From NCBI GenBank assembly GCA_040900215.1, contig JBBDZL010000011.1, positions 1-29,574 of the forward strand: a DNA stretch of 29,574 nucleotides. Direction: 5' to 3'. The notes beneath the pieces are model-generated. The model saw nothing but the letters and a program-made list of their open reading frames with translations. It did not search any database and was not told where the DNA came from. The translations under genes were made by a program, and so were the position numbers. This DNA comes from 9FT-COMBO-53-11 sp040900215. GTDB lineage: Bacteria > Patescibacteriota > WWE3 > 9FT-COMBO-53-11. Within the stretch, counting starts at the first letter, position 1, and every line of letters begins with the position of its first letter. Positions 20,631 through 28,251 of the stretch are shown piece by piece.

Positions 20631-21167
20631 ATGCGCATTGCTGGAGGAAAAGTAAAAGGCCATCCGCTCAAGGTCCCGCGAGCCCGGGATATCCGGCCTA
20701 CTCAAGAATCAATCCGGTTGGCGATCTTTAACATTCTTGGCGACTTGGTAAAGGATCGAAAAGTGGCTGATCTCTACGCCGGATCGGGGTCGCTGGGGAT
20801 CGAGGCTCTCTCCCGAGGAGCGAGGGAGGCCATCTTTATTGATTCCAACCGCCACGCTTGCGAGATTATTCGGGAAAATCTCTCTCCTTCCCAGATTGAA
20901 CCTAAGGGCCGGGTGATCTGTCTGGAGGTAAAGCGAGCGCTTCAGGAATTGCCTTCCCAATCCTTGGAACTGGTCTTTCTCGATCCGCCCTACGCCGTCG
21001 GAAAAATGGACCACGTCTTTAGCGCTCTTCTTCCCCATCTGAAGCGGGGGGCGGTGGTCGTTTACGAGCACTCCAAAATGACCGAACCGCCGAATCTCCT
21101 CGGCCTCCGCATCTTCGACCGGCGCATTTACGGGACGACCAAGGTGACCTTTATGACAAAAGAATAA
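20631..21167 (+). CDS. rsmD: 16S rRNA guanine-N2 methyltransferase RsmD
   Basis: 178 aa Rossmann-fold methyltransferase of the type that makes m2G966 in 16S rRNA. MRIAGGKVKGHPLKVP and RPTQ (22-25) are RsmD hallmarks. The SAM-binding loop DLYAGSGSLGIEALSRGA covers 47-64 and the catalytic LDPPY is at 117-121. Length is normal. It has its own promoter and heads a cluster of RNA-related genes (rpmF, nusB, rnc, trmD). Confidence 0.93.
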   Translation: MRIAGGKVKGHPLKVPRARDIRPTQESIRLAIFNILGDLVKDRKVADLYAGSGSLGIEALSRGAREAIFIDSNRHACEIIRENLSPSQIEPKGRVICLEVKRALQELPSQSLELVFLDPPYAVGKMDHVFSALLPHLKRGAVVVYEHSKMTEPPNLLGLRIFDRRIYGTTKVTFMTKE

Positions 21168-21222
21168 TTGGGATGGTAAGATTAACTTTGCATTTTGATT
21201 TTTGAATTTTTAATTTAATACA

Positions 21223-21375
21223 ATGCCTCCGTTGCCGAAAAGAAAATTCTCCCACGGCCGCAAGAAGCGCCGCTATTTTAACAAGCGAGTTAAAGCCGTG
21301 GCCACCGTTAAGTGCCGCCACTGCGGCGCCGCCAAGCTCCCGCACCGGGTCTGTCCGGAGTGCGGAAAAATGTAA
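21223..21375 (+). CDS. rpmF: 50S ribosomal protein L32
   Basis: 50 aa. MPPLPKRKFSHGRKKRRYF is the L32 N-terminus, followed by a zinc knuckle CRHC...CPEC. Upstream sequence is AT-rich (TAATTT 6 nt before ATG). The stop overlaps the nusB start as TAATG, so nusB translation is coupled. Cys4-type L32 implies a zinc-dependent form. Confidence 0.93.
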   Translation: MPPLPKRKFSHGRKKRRYFNKRVKAVATVKCRHCGAAKLPHRVCPECGKM

Positions 21376-21842
21376 TGGATCCCCGACACGAAGCGCGGCG
21401 TGTGGCTTTGGCCACCCTGTTTGAAAGAGCTTTTCATTCCATCAGTCCCGAAGAGAGCATCATCCGCGTGGAGGAAGTGCTGGAAGAAAAAGAGGTCGAT
21501 CAGGAATTGCTCTCCGCCCTAATCAAAGGAGTGACTGAAAAAACCGAAGAGATGGATCGGATCATCGAGGAGACCGCCCCGGCTTGGCCGACCAACCAAA
21601 TCAATAAGATCGATCTGATCTCCCTCCGGATCGCCATCTGGGAGCTGCTCTTCGCCAAGGAAGCCATCCCAGCCGAAAAACAGGTTCCGCCCAAAGTAGC
21701 GATCGACGAAGCGATCGAACTCGCGAAGGAGTTTGGCGGCTCGTCTTCCGGTCCGTTCGTCAACGGCGTCTTGGGAACAGTGGTGGAGCGCTATTTGGAG
21801 GGCAAGGTTCCTCCGGCGAAAGATGAAAACATCGAAGAATAA
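21375..21842 (+). CDS. nusB: Transcription antitermination factor NusB
   Basis: 155 aa all-helical RNA-binding protein that, with NusE/S10, binds boxA of rRNA leaders. MDPRHEARRVALATLFERAFH starts the family pattern, and INKIDLISLRIAIWELLF...PPKVAIDEAIELAKEFGGSSSGPFVNGVLGTV is the conserved C-terminal block. The start at ATG 21375 fits the family and the TAATG coupling to rpmF; the longer in-frame extension upstream lies inside rpmF and is not used. Overlaps rnc by 20 nt. Confidence 0.93.
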   Translation: MDPRHEARRVALATLFERAFHSISPEESIIRVEEVLEEKEVDQELLSALIKGVTEKTEEMDRIIEETAPAWPTNQINKIDLISLRIAIWELLFAKEAIPAEKQVPPKVAIDEAIELAKEFGGSSSGPFVNGVLGTVVERYLEGKVPPAKDENIEE

Positions 21843-22569
21843 CAAAACCTCCCGTGATCCGGAAAAAGGGATCGAAAAGATCCTCGCGGTAAAGTTCCGC
21901 AATCCCGACCTGTTGGAGAACGCTTTCGTCCACCGCTCCTACTTGAACGAGAACTCCGACTTTCCTTTCCCCTCCAATGAACGGTTGGAGTTTTTAGGCG
22001 ATGCCGTCCTCGAACAGGTTGTTTCCGATTTTCTCTACCACCGCTACCCCTCTCTGCCGGAAGGGGAACTGACCGCCCTGCGGGCGGCTTTGGTAAAAAC
22101 CGAATCGTTGTCCGAGGAATCCCGCCGGTTAAAGCTCGGCCAGGAACTGCTTCTTTCAAAAGGGGAGGAATTAAGCGGCGGCCGGGACAACCCCTATCTC
22201 CTCGCCAATACTTTTGAAGCGGCGATCGGGGCAATCTATCTTGACCAGGGGATCAAGGCGGCGGGTGAATTTATCCACCGCGAACTGCTCTACAAGGCCG
22301 AAGAATCACTACGGGCCGGAGTGAAAGATCCCAAGAGCCGTTTCCAGGAAATTTCCCAAGCCCGCTTCAACACCACCCCCCATTATCGGGTTATTAAAGA
22401 GTGGGGCCCGGCCCATGACCACCGCTTCTTGACGGCGGTTTATCTGAAGACCAAAAAGATTAACGAAGGGGAAGGAAGGAGCAAAAAGGAGGCCGAGGAG
22501 AACGCCGCTCGGCGGGCGCTGGAGTCCATTGCTCCGGGGGGAGTTGCCCAACCGAGCGCCGAGGAGTAA
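21823..22569 (+). CDS. rnc: Ribonuclease III
   Basis: 248 aa. Cuts double-stranded RNA, notably rRNA precursors. Signature NERLEFLGDAVL with Glu53, Glu56 and Asp60, second metal-site region LLANTFEAAIGAIYLDQG (Glu132), and a C-terminal dsRNA-binding domain (about 168-236, ending KKEAEENAARRALE). At the position usually Asp (E. coli Asp114) there is Asn129; a substitution here would be expected to matter less than loss of Glu132, but activity is not proven by sequence. Start ATG 21823 gives a normal N-terminus; upstream in-frame sequence belongs to nusB. trmD begins 2 nt later. Confidence 0.93.
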   Translation: MKTSKNNKTSRDPEKGIEKILAVKFRNPDLLENAFVHRSYLNENSDFPFPSNERLEFLGDAVLEQVVSDFLYHRYPSLPEGELTALRAALVKTESLSEESRRLKLGQELLLSKGEELSGGRDNPYLLANTFEAAIGAIYLDQGIKAAGEFIHRELLYKAEESLRAGVKDPKSRFQEISQARFNTTPHYRVIKEWGPAHDHRFLTAVYLKTKKINEGEGRSKKEAEENAARRALESIAPGGVAQPSAEE

Positions 22570-22571
22570 TT

Positions 22572-23246
22572 GTGAAAATCTCCGTTATTACGCTTTTTCC
22601 GGCGGTTTTTCATCCGATTTTGGAAACCTCCATCCTAGCTAAGGCCCAGAAAAAGGGAGGACTAAAAATAAATTTGATCGATTTGAGAAAGTTTGGGATC
22701 GGCAAATACCGGCAGGTGGACGACCGGGTTTACGGTGGGGGAGTAGGAATGGTACTGCGCGTTGAGCCGATCGCTAAAGCGATCAAAAAATCTAAAATCT
22801 TAAATCTAAAATCTAAAATCGTCCTACTAGATCCGGCCGGAAAGCGATTTGACCAAAAGATGGCCCGGCGGTTCGCCAAAGAGAAACATCTGGTCCTGAT
22901 CTGCGGGAAGTATGAGGGGGTGGATGAGCGGGTTCGGAAACTGGCCGACGAAGTCGTCTCGATCGGGGACTACGTTCTCTCGGGGGGAGAAATCGCCGCC
23001 CTGGCCATTATTGACAGCGTGGCCCGGCTTCTTCCCGGGGTGCTGGAAAAAGAGGCGATCGAACACGAATCTTTTTCTACATCTCTGCTCGAACCTCCCC
23101 AATACACCCGCCCGGAGGAGTTTGAGGGGATGAAAGTCCCCAAAGTTCTTCGGTCGGGGAATCACCAAGAAATTGCCGATTGGCGGAAAAAAGAAGCGTT
23201 GAAAAGGACTAAGAAGCTGCGTCCCGACCTTCCTTCCCTTCCATAA
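22572..23246 (+). CDS. trmD: tRNA (guanine-N1)-methyltransferase TrmD
   Basis: 224 aa SPOUT enzyme making m1G37, which guards the reading frame. MKISVITLFPAVF, DDRVYGGGVGM (50-60), CGKYEGVDER (111-120) and the trefoil-knot loop IGDYVLSGGE (131-140) are all present, then LLEPPQYTRPEEF and RSGNHQEIADWRKKEAL. A repeat-encoded KSKILNLKSKI (73-83) lies in the variable loop before LLDPAG. GTG start, 2 nt after rnc. Its 3' end overlaps the convergent khpA gene by 38 bp. The usual neighbour rimM is missing here. Confidence 0.95.
   Translation: MKISVITLFPAVFHPILETSILAKAQKKGGLKINLIDLRKFGIGKYRQVDDRVYGGGVGMVLRVEPIAKAIKKSKILNLKSKIVLLDPAGKRFDQKMARRFAKEKHLVLICGKYEGVDERVRKLADEVVSIGDYVLSGGEIAALAIIDSVARLLPGVLEKEAIEHESFSTSLLEPPQYTRPEEFEGMKVPKVLRSGNHQEIADWRKKEALKRTKKLRPDLPSLP
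22784..22820. repeat. AAATCTAA simple repeat inside trmD
   Basis: AT-only-plus-C units (aaatctaaaatct) repeated about three times, encoding KSKILNLKSKI. The tract contrasts sharply with the GC-rich flanks and keeps the frame. Confidence 0.8.
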
Positions 23247-23472
23247 GTTCTAGGAAAACCCGCTGGCCGGCTTTGGCGGCGGCGGTTTTTAGCAGAGAGC
23301 GGATCGCAATGATGGTCCGGCCCTGCTTGCCGATGATCATTCCCATATCCTCCTCCGCCACCGAAAGCGCCAAATGGACGGTCCCGTCCGATTCGGCGGA
23401 TTCCTTGACCTTCACTTTCTTCGGTTCCGAAACGATCCCCTCTACGATGTATTCCAAAAGATCTTTAAGCAT
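23209..23472 (-). CDS. khpA: KH-domain RNA-binding protein KhpA
   Basis: 87 aa. Single KH domain with the GxxG loop IIGKQGRTI and flanking VHLALSVAEEDMG; the N-terminal LLEYIVEGIVSEPKKVKV is typical of KhpA (YlqC). It binds RNA together with KhpB/Jag in other bacteria. Start ATG 23472 overlaps the rpsP end by 8 nt, the normal rpsP-khpA pair. Its 3' 38 bp overlap the end of trmD on the opposite strand, so sequence there is coding on both strands. Confidence 0.92.
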   Translation of the reverse strand: MLKDLLEYIVEGIVSEPKKVKVKESAESDGTVHLALSVAEEDMGMIIGKQGRTIIAIRSLLKTAAAKAGQRVFLELMEGKEGRDAAS

Positions 23473-23893
23473 TGGTTTCCTCCCCCGACGCTTCGGTCGG
23501 GACCCCGACACCTTCGGTCGTCGGGGCTTCCGCCGGTTTCCCGGATTCCGCGGGCGGTTCCTCTGGAGTAGGTGCCTCCGCCGGAGCTTCTGCTGCAGGA
23601 GCAACCGCTGGCGCCGCCGCAGCAGGAGCCGCAGCTTCCCTGGATTCGGGCTTCTTAGGCACGTACTTCTTGAACTCGTATTTTCCCTTAACCAGCTTTT
23701 CAACGGCGGCCGTGGGTTGGGCCCCCAACTTCAACCAGTGCTCCAGCCGCTCCTTAGAAACAACAAACTTGAAAGCTCCGGGGTGGGGGTAACAGAAGCC
23801 CAGTAATTCCACTACTTTGCTTCCTTCGGTCACCGCCACTCGAAAAGAGGGAAGATTCTTTTTTCCAAACCGAACCAATTTAATCACCAGCAT
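23465..23893 (-). CDS. rpsP: 30S ribosomal protein S16 with Ala/Pro/Glu-rich tail
   Basis: 142 aa. Residues 1-80 are S16 (MLVIKLVRFGKKNLPSFRVAV, ELLGFCYPHPG, ERLEHWLKLGAQPTAAVEKLV). The loop between strands 2 and 3 is shorter than usual, lacking the SRRPRDG-type segment. From about 82 on there is a low-complexity tail of Ala, Pro and Glu (APAAAAPAVAPAAEAPAEAP and similar) of about 60 residues, predicted disordered. Tails of this kind occur on S16 of several lineages; a role is unknown. Transcribed with khpA; an extended -10 (TGC-TAAACT, 23912-23904) lies 10 nt upstream of ATG. Confidence 0.92.
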   Translation of the reverse strand: MLVIKLVRFGKKNLPSFRVAVTEGSKVVELLGFCYPHPGAFKFVVSKERLEHWLKLGAQPTAAVEKLVKGKYEFKKYVPKKPESREAAAPAAAAPAVAPAAEAPAEAPTPEEPPAESGKPAEAPTTEGVGVPTEASGEETNA

Positions 23894-23903
23894 TTCGCAG
23901 AAT

Positions 23904-23912
23904 AGTTTAGCA
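23904..23912 (-). promoter_or_regulatory. Extended -10 upstream of rpsP
   Basis: TGC-TAAACT on the minus strand, 10 nt before ATG 23893. The expected leader is about 4 nt. It suggests rpsP-khpA are transcribed separately from the pil genes. Confidence 0.45.
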
Positions 23913-23959
23913 TCTATCCGGAACTAGTAAAAGCAGTAAAGGAAGTTAAGTCAGTAAGA

Positions 23960-24616
23960 TCAATAAACTTTGAAATCTTTGAGAAGTTCGGCATTCCGCA
24001 GGAACGCCGGATCAGAGAGGGAAAAGGTGATCGGATTATCGGGATTGAGAATCGGTCCCGGAGTATAGTAGGAGATCAGCACCGCCTGGGCGGTGATCGT
24101 TTCCACTCCGGTCTCTTCGCTGACGTTGGAGCTGTAGCGAAGGGATTCCAAGTCAATCAAGCGGGAAGCCTTCTCGACCGCCGAAATCAGGCAAACCAAC
24201 TGGCCAAATGAACTTTCGGAAGCATACTGCAGCCGTACCTCCAGCAGCCGTCCTCCTGTTGCTTGGGTTTCACCGCTGAACTGAAGGGTGGTGATCTTAG
24301 TTTTGCAGTTGCCGGAGATCTTTTGGACCTGGGTTAGGAGCTCCGGCACCTGGCTCTCGCTGGCGACGGCTTGGTCGAAAACGGCGAACTGCTTGTCGAT
24401 TTCGACGGATTGATCGGAAAAATCGAGCAGTTTCCGGTTCTTTTCTTTGAGAGCTTCAATCCGGTCTTTTTCGTCAGCGATATCGGTTTGCAGCTGCTGA
24501 ACTTTCCCCCACGTCGGAATGGCTCCCAGAACGATTAGCAGAATGCCGATCAAAACCAACAGAACCGGCATTCCCCAGGTCTTAACCTCCGGTCGATTTA
24601 GAAAAGAAGTTTTCAC
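23960..24616 (-). CDS. pilO: Type IV pilus inner-membrane protein PilO
   Basis: 218 aa. One N-terminal membrane helix (about 14-34, GMPVLLVLIGILLIVLGAIP), a periplasmic-side coiled coil (35-75, LQTDIADEKDRIEALKEKNRKLLD) and a ferredoxin-like C-terminal domain, the PilO plan. With PilN and PilM it forms the alignment subcomplex linking cytoplasmic motors to the pilus. GTG start overlaps the pilN stop (GTGA). Identification rests on order, size and topology more than on motifs. A short A/G-rich repeat stretch (agtaa units) follows the gene before rpsP. Confidence 0.85.
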   Translation of the reverse strand: MKTSFLNRPEVKTWGMPVLLVLIGILLIVLGAIPTWGKVQQLQTDIADEKDRIEALKEKNRKLLDFSDQSVEIDKQFAVFDQAVASESQVPELLTQVQKISGNCKTKITTLQFSGETQATGGRLLEVRLQYASESSFGQLVCLISAVEKASRLIDLESLRYSSNVSEETGVETITAQAVLISYYTPGPILNPDNPITFSLSDPAFLRNAELLKDFKVY

Positions 24617-25209
24617 GGTTGTACCTCCTCGGTCAGCGAAACCTTCAGCCCGTTCTTCTTGATGGTCGCTTCGATCACAAACTCCGCCGTTCCCTTGGAG
24701 CTGTTGAGGTTAACCGAATTAAGCACCGCGTTGGTGTAGAGAACGCCGCCCTTCGCCGGATCAACCAGGTTTTGGAGGAAAGCGGCGAGGATGACGTAGG
24801 TCTGCGTCTCGCCGTTAATGGTGACCGTATCCTTATCCTTTTGGACGGTTAACCCCGCCACCCGGAGATTGGAGGGCCGGCTGGCTTCGGTGGCGGAGAG
24901 GGCAATCGAGAAGTAATCCCGCTCTGCCAAAATCTTATTCAGCGCGGCGGACTTGTCGGCCAAGCCTAACACTTGGGATTCGATTTCGGAAAATTGGGCG
25001 ATTTGGGTTTCCTCGACCGCTGCATCCTGCTCCAGCTCGGTTAGCCGGCTGGAGAGGGTCCAGCTAAAAGCGAAGATCCCGCCAAAAGCCAATAGGGAAA
25101 CCAGGAAAAAGAAAATTGTGCCCAGCCGAAACTTCCGCACCAGAGATTCTCGGGTTTTAGCGGCTTCGATCTCCTTTGGGATCAGCTCTATTTCGCGTTT
25201 TTCGACCAT
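24613..25209 (-). CDS. pilN: Type IV pilus inner-membrane protein PilN
   Basis: 198 aa. A short cytoplasmic N-terminus with INLIP-like IELIPKEIE (about 7-15), the segment that docks PilM in the family, then a membrane helix (about 29-52), a coiled coil and a ferredoxin-like domain. ATG directly follows the pilM stop (TAAATG), and the gene overlaps pilO by GTGA. The conserved pilM-pilN-pilO order supports the call. Confidence 0.88.
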   Translation of the reverse strand: MVEKREIELIPKEIEAAKTRESLVRKFRLGTIFFFLVSLLAFGGIFAFSWTLSSRLTELEQDAAVEETQIAQFSEIESQVLGLADKSAALNKILAERDYFSIALSATEASRPSNLRVAGLTVQKDKDTVTINGETQTYVILAAFLQNLVDPAKGGVLYTNAVLNSVNLNSSKGTAEFVIEATIKKNGLKVSLTEEVQP

Positions 25210-26214
25210 TTAAATTTCTTTCAGCGCCAATCCGGCCGCGACCGCAAACGAAGGCGCAATCTCCTCCAGCTGCTCGCGGGGGAAATTCCCCGGGATCGAA
25301 ATTGCTTCCCAAGGATTACCCCGGGCGACCTCCATCCCTAAAGTATCTGCCAGATAGACCAAAACCCCCGGCAGGTTAGCTGTTCCGCCGACCAGAACCA
25401 AGCGCTGCAGCGGCCGCTGGCTTCGGGAGGAGAAGAAGGCCTGAGTCCGCTTCAATTCATCTCTAATGATATCAAAAACCGGCTTGATTGCGCTCATCAC
25501 TTTACCCTCCAATTTTTCTTCCAAACCGTAGGTCCGGATGTATTCGGCCGCTTGGCCGGCGGCGAGGTTGAAGGATTGGGTCAGGGCCCTTTCCAGGGCC
25601 TGCCCACCGGTCGCGATCGAACGGGTAAAGCGGATTGCGCCTCCCGAGAAAACGGCGATATCGGTGGTCGAGGCGCCGATCGAAGCGACCAACACTGCGT
25701 CTTTCGTTTGGCCGACGACCGAACGGGAGATCGCAATCGTTTCGGTCTCCAGCGAGAGCAGGTTAACCCCGGCGGCGCGGGTGACCTGGATGTACTTCTG
25801 GGTCAGGGCTTTGGGAACCGCCACCAGAAGCACGTCCACCTTGCCGGCCTCCAATTCCGAAGGTCCCAGAATCTCAAAATCGAAAGCGACCTGGTCCAGC
25901 GGCATCGGCACATACTGCTGAGCTTCATTTTGGACCGAGGAAGCGATCTCCGCTTCGCCCATCTGGGGAAGGGTAATCACTCGGGCGAAAACCTGCGATT
26001 CGGGGACGGAAGCGACCACGTCTGTGGTCTTAAAGCGTCCTTCGCTGAAAAACTTGCTCAGGGCCTCTCCCATCTTCTTGAGGTCCTCGGGATTTTCCGA
26101 AACCAGCGAAACGCCAGGAGAAGCGGTTTGGTGATAAGAGATTAGAGTGCGGTCCTTAACTTGCACTCCTTTGATCGTGGAAGTTCCGATGTCTAGTCCA
26201 ACGAAATCGGCCAT
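25210..26214 (-). CDS. pilM: Type IV pilus assembly ATPase-fold protein PilM
   Basis: 334 aa actin/FtsA-like cytoplasmic protein. Phosphate-1 loop VGLDIGTSTIKGVQV at 4-18, ASIGASTTDIAVFSGG in the second half and LVLVGGTANLPGVLVYLADTLG near the end are the nucleotide-binding signatures, with the SHS2-type VPMPLDQVAFDFEIL segment between. PilM binds the PilN N-terminus and positions the pilus machine. ATG 26214 is preferred to TTG 26217. TATCTT ends 7 nt upstream, so an independent near-leaderless start is possible. Works with the prepilin at 199. Confidence 0.93.
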   Translation of the reverse strand: MADFVGLDIGTSTIKGVQVKDRTLISYHQTASPGVSLVSENPEDLKKMGEALSKFFSEGRFKTTDVVASVPESQVFARVITLPQMGEAEIASSVQNEAQQYVPMPLDQVAFDFEILGPSELEAGKVDVLLVAVPKALTQKYIQVTRAAGVNLLSLETETIAISRSVVGQTKDAVLVASIGASTTDIAVFSGGAIRFTRSIATGGQALERALTQSFNLAAGQAAEYIRTYGLEEKLEGKVMSAIKPVFDIIRDELKRTQAFFSSRSQRPLQRLVLVGGTANLPGVLVYLADTLGMEVARGNPWEAISIPGNFPREQLEEIAPSFAVAAGLALKEI

Positions 26215-26221
26215 CAATTAA

Positions 26222-26254
26222 AAGATACAAGATATCGGAGAGAAGATACAAGAT
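26222..26254. repeat. Short direct repeat AGATACAAGAT upstream of pilM
   Basis: agatacaagat occurs twice, about 21 bp apart, in the 40-bp gap between pilM and the PA14 gene. On the minus strand each copy offers a TATCTT that could serve as -10. Confidence 0.55.
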
Positions 26255-28251
26255 TAGAACCCACCGGGAACTTCGTGGTAGAAGAACTTCGGCCGGCCGA
26301 GGACCGATTTGAGGAGGACGTAGTACTTAGGATCGTGGCTGATCAGTTCGGCCGGATCGGTGTTGTTGTCGTCGGGGGAGAGGTTCCGGTCCAGGGAAAG
26401 CGTATCGCGAAGGGAGATCAGCCCGCCTTCGACCACCAGCTGCCGGGTGACTTCATCCGGAGCGGACTTGTCATAAGCGGTGTTGATCCTTCCTTCGGCG
26501 ATGTAGGTTCCTCCCGCGAAGTCGTCGGCCGGCCCACCGCCCGCAAAGTCCTTCGAGAAGTTGATGTCCCCGGAAACGATGAAAGCGATCGTGCCGGTGG
26601 AGGAGGTTCTAATTTCGGCATCGATCGTCAAGTCCCCGTCAATGAAGACGAGGGTGTCCGCTCCCGCCGCTTGATTGAAGACCGCGTTGACCGTCTTATC
26701 CCCGTTGATCAGGAAGACCCCGTCGGCGTTGGGGAGGGAGGGGCCGGAATAGGTGGTCACCCCCTTGCCGTAAAGTTTAAAGAGTCGGGCGTAGGTCGGC
26801 GCTTTGATCGGGGTGTTCTGGTTGAGATCGAAGTTCCGCTCGGGGTACCAGGGCGCCTTCCAGTTCTCCTGGGAAGTGCCGGTGATCGAACCCCGGGCGA
26901 AAATGGACCAGCGGGAGTTGAATTGCCCCGAGGGTGCCGGCCGGAGGCCGAGGAGGTGGTTGGCGTGGATCAGCCCGTTCAGAACCTTCACCCAAGGATT
27001 AACCAGGGTGTAGTGCCAGTAGAGATCGACGTAGCCCCCCGAGGGGACGTTGACCGTTCGAGAAGAACCCGAGGCCCCCGCTCCCGCGACCGGACAGCTA
27101 GCCTCGTTGTTGACGCAGGCGGTGGTGTGGCAGTCGGTGCGGTTGTAGCAGAGGGTGGATTGAACCAAATATCCTCCCGGAGCGGTGACGGAAACGGTGT
27201 GGTTGCCGGTGGAAACGCCGGGGTAGGGGTAGGGGTTGGCGGTCGTTCCCGAACCGCCGTCCAGAAAGATCGTCTGTTCCGAAGCGGGGGAGGCGGGGGA
27301 GTTGTCCGGCATCAGATTCTTCTGGCCCTGGATGGTTCCGGTGGGGGCGGAGCAGGTAAGCAGGCTGGCCGAGGGAACGATCTGGTCTGACGACCCTTGC
27401 TGTTGATATCGCAGCCGAGAAACGGCATCGCCGCCGTTCTCGTAGTACCAGACCCGAATCCCGTACCAGCCGCTGTTTAGCAAGATGTAGGAACCCCAGC
27501 GGGTCTGGGCACCGTGGTCGGACCAGTCATCCATCACCCGGGCCCAGCTTCCCGGGGAGGTTTCCAGATCGACCGCCACCCCGTCGTCGCTGGTCATCCC
27601 GAACCGCCAGAGGCCGGGAGAGGAGAGATTAACGTACCCCGTCCAAACGGTGGAGAAGTTATTGTTGCAGAGCTTGCTGTCGGGGGCTCCCGAGCCCCAG
27701 TCGAAGTTTACCGTCGAGTCGTTCCGCTCCATTTTCAGCCCGCCGTCGTGCCGGAGTGCGGGGTTAGCAAAATTGATCGAGCCCCCGATCGGGGGCGCCC
27801 CGCCGCCGACGGGGTTATCGCGGTAGTAGTGTCCCCAGAGGCCGTTGGCCTGGGTGCAGGAACCGGAAGAGATCGTCGGCTTCGTCCCCCAGTCGCAGCC
27901 ACCGCCCCCGCCTCCGCCCCCGCCTCCTCCTCCACCACCCCCACCCCCGCAGGACTGAACGCAGTAATTAAAACTTCTCGGGGAGTATCCACAATCAGAA
28001 GGAAACGGGCATCGATGACAATGTTTGGATGGAATTGCACATCTATCAGAGTCACCACCAGAATAAGTCCCTTGAAACCTAAAAGGATTATTTGAAGGAC
28101 AAGTTGAATCTGCCCGACATTGGCTATTGCCGCATACAAGTCCACAATCACTAGTGCCTGAACTGGAATAGATTTTTTCCGGAACTACAACAAATGCGAG
28201 TCCAATAATGATTGGAAAAACTAAGATTGCCAATAAAATCTTTAGATTCAT
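26254..28251 (-). CDS. Large secreted surface protein: Cys-rich head, poly-Gly linker, PA14 domain
   Basis: 665 aa. Signal/anchor helix (about 4-24), a cysteine-rich head (36-101, about 11 Cys), a run of 17 glycines (102-118), then a PA14-like domain (about 137-285: GLWGHYYRDN, VWTGYVNLSSPGLWRFGMTSDDGVAVDL, WYGIRVWYYENGGDAVSRLRY). A middle with a possible carboxypeptidase-like Ig fold follows. The C-terminal part (about 500-665) has repeated short strands (DTLVFIDGDLTIDAEIRTSSTGTIAFIVSGDINFSKD) resembling a beta-helix. PA14 domains commonly bind carbohydrates, so adhesion to a host or partner cell is a reasonable inference. It overlaps the upstream gene (ATGA) and precedes pilM by 40 bp. The head is AT-richer than the rest. 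Confidence 0.75.
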   Translation of the reverse strand: MNLKILLAILVFPIIIGLAFVVVPEKIYSSSGTSDCGLVCGNSQCRADSTCPSNNPFRFQGTYSGGDSDRCAIPSKHCHRCPFPSDCGYSPRSFNYCVQSCGGGGGGGGGGGGGGGGGCDWGTKPTISSGSCTQANGLWGHYYRDNPVGGGAPPIGGSINFANPALRHDGGLKMERNDSTVNFDWGSGAPDSKLCNNNFSTVWTGYVNLSSPGLWRFGMTSDDGVAVDLETSPGSWARVMDDWSDHGAQTRWGSYILLNSGWYGIRVWYYENGGDAVSRLRYQQQGSSDQIVPSASLLTCSAPTGTIQGQKNLMPDNSPASPASEQTIFLDGGSGTTANPYPYPGVSTGNHTVSVTAPGGYLVQSTLCYNRTDCHTTACVNNEASCPVAGAGASGSSRTVNVPSGGYVDLYWHYTLVNPWVKVLNGLIHANHLLGLRPAPSGQFNSRWSIFARGSITGTSQENWKAPWYPERNFDLNQNTPIKAPTYARLFKLYGKGVTTYSGPSLPNADGVFLINGDKTVNAVFNQAAGADTLVFIDGDLTIDAEIRTSSTGTIAFIVSGDINFSKDFAGGGPADDFAGGTYIAEGRINTAYDKSAPDEVTRQLVVEGGLISLRDTLSLDRNLSPDDNNTDPAELISHDPKYYVLLKSVLGRPKFFYHEVPGGF

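Noticed and set aside
21312..21374. N-terminal extension of NusB
   Set aside because: It lies inside rpmF in another frame, is Arg/Pro-rich and precedes the family's normal start; the TAATG coupling marks ATG 21375.
21733..21822. N-terminal extension of RNase III
   Set aside because: It lies within nusB in another frame and lacks similarity to RNase III; ATG 21823 gives a normal length.
23473..23703. Long N-terminal extension of KhpA
   Set aside because: The in-frame Arg/Pro-rich extension is a shadow of the S16 tail; the KH protein begins at ATG 23472.
26275..27390. A 371-codon open frame on the plus strand opposite the PA14 protein
   Set aside because: Composition is Gly/Val/Arg-rich and domain-free, while the minus frame has a signal helix, a PA14 pattern and ATGA coupling.
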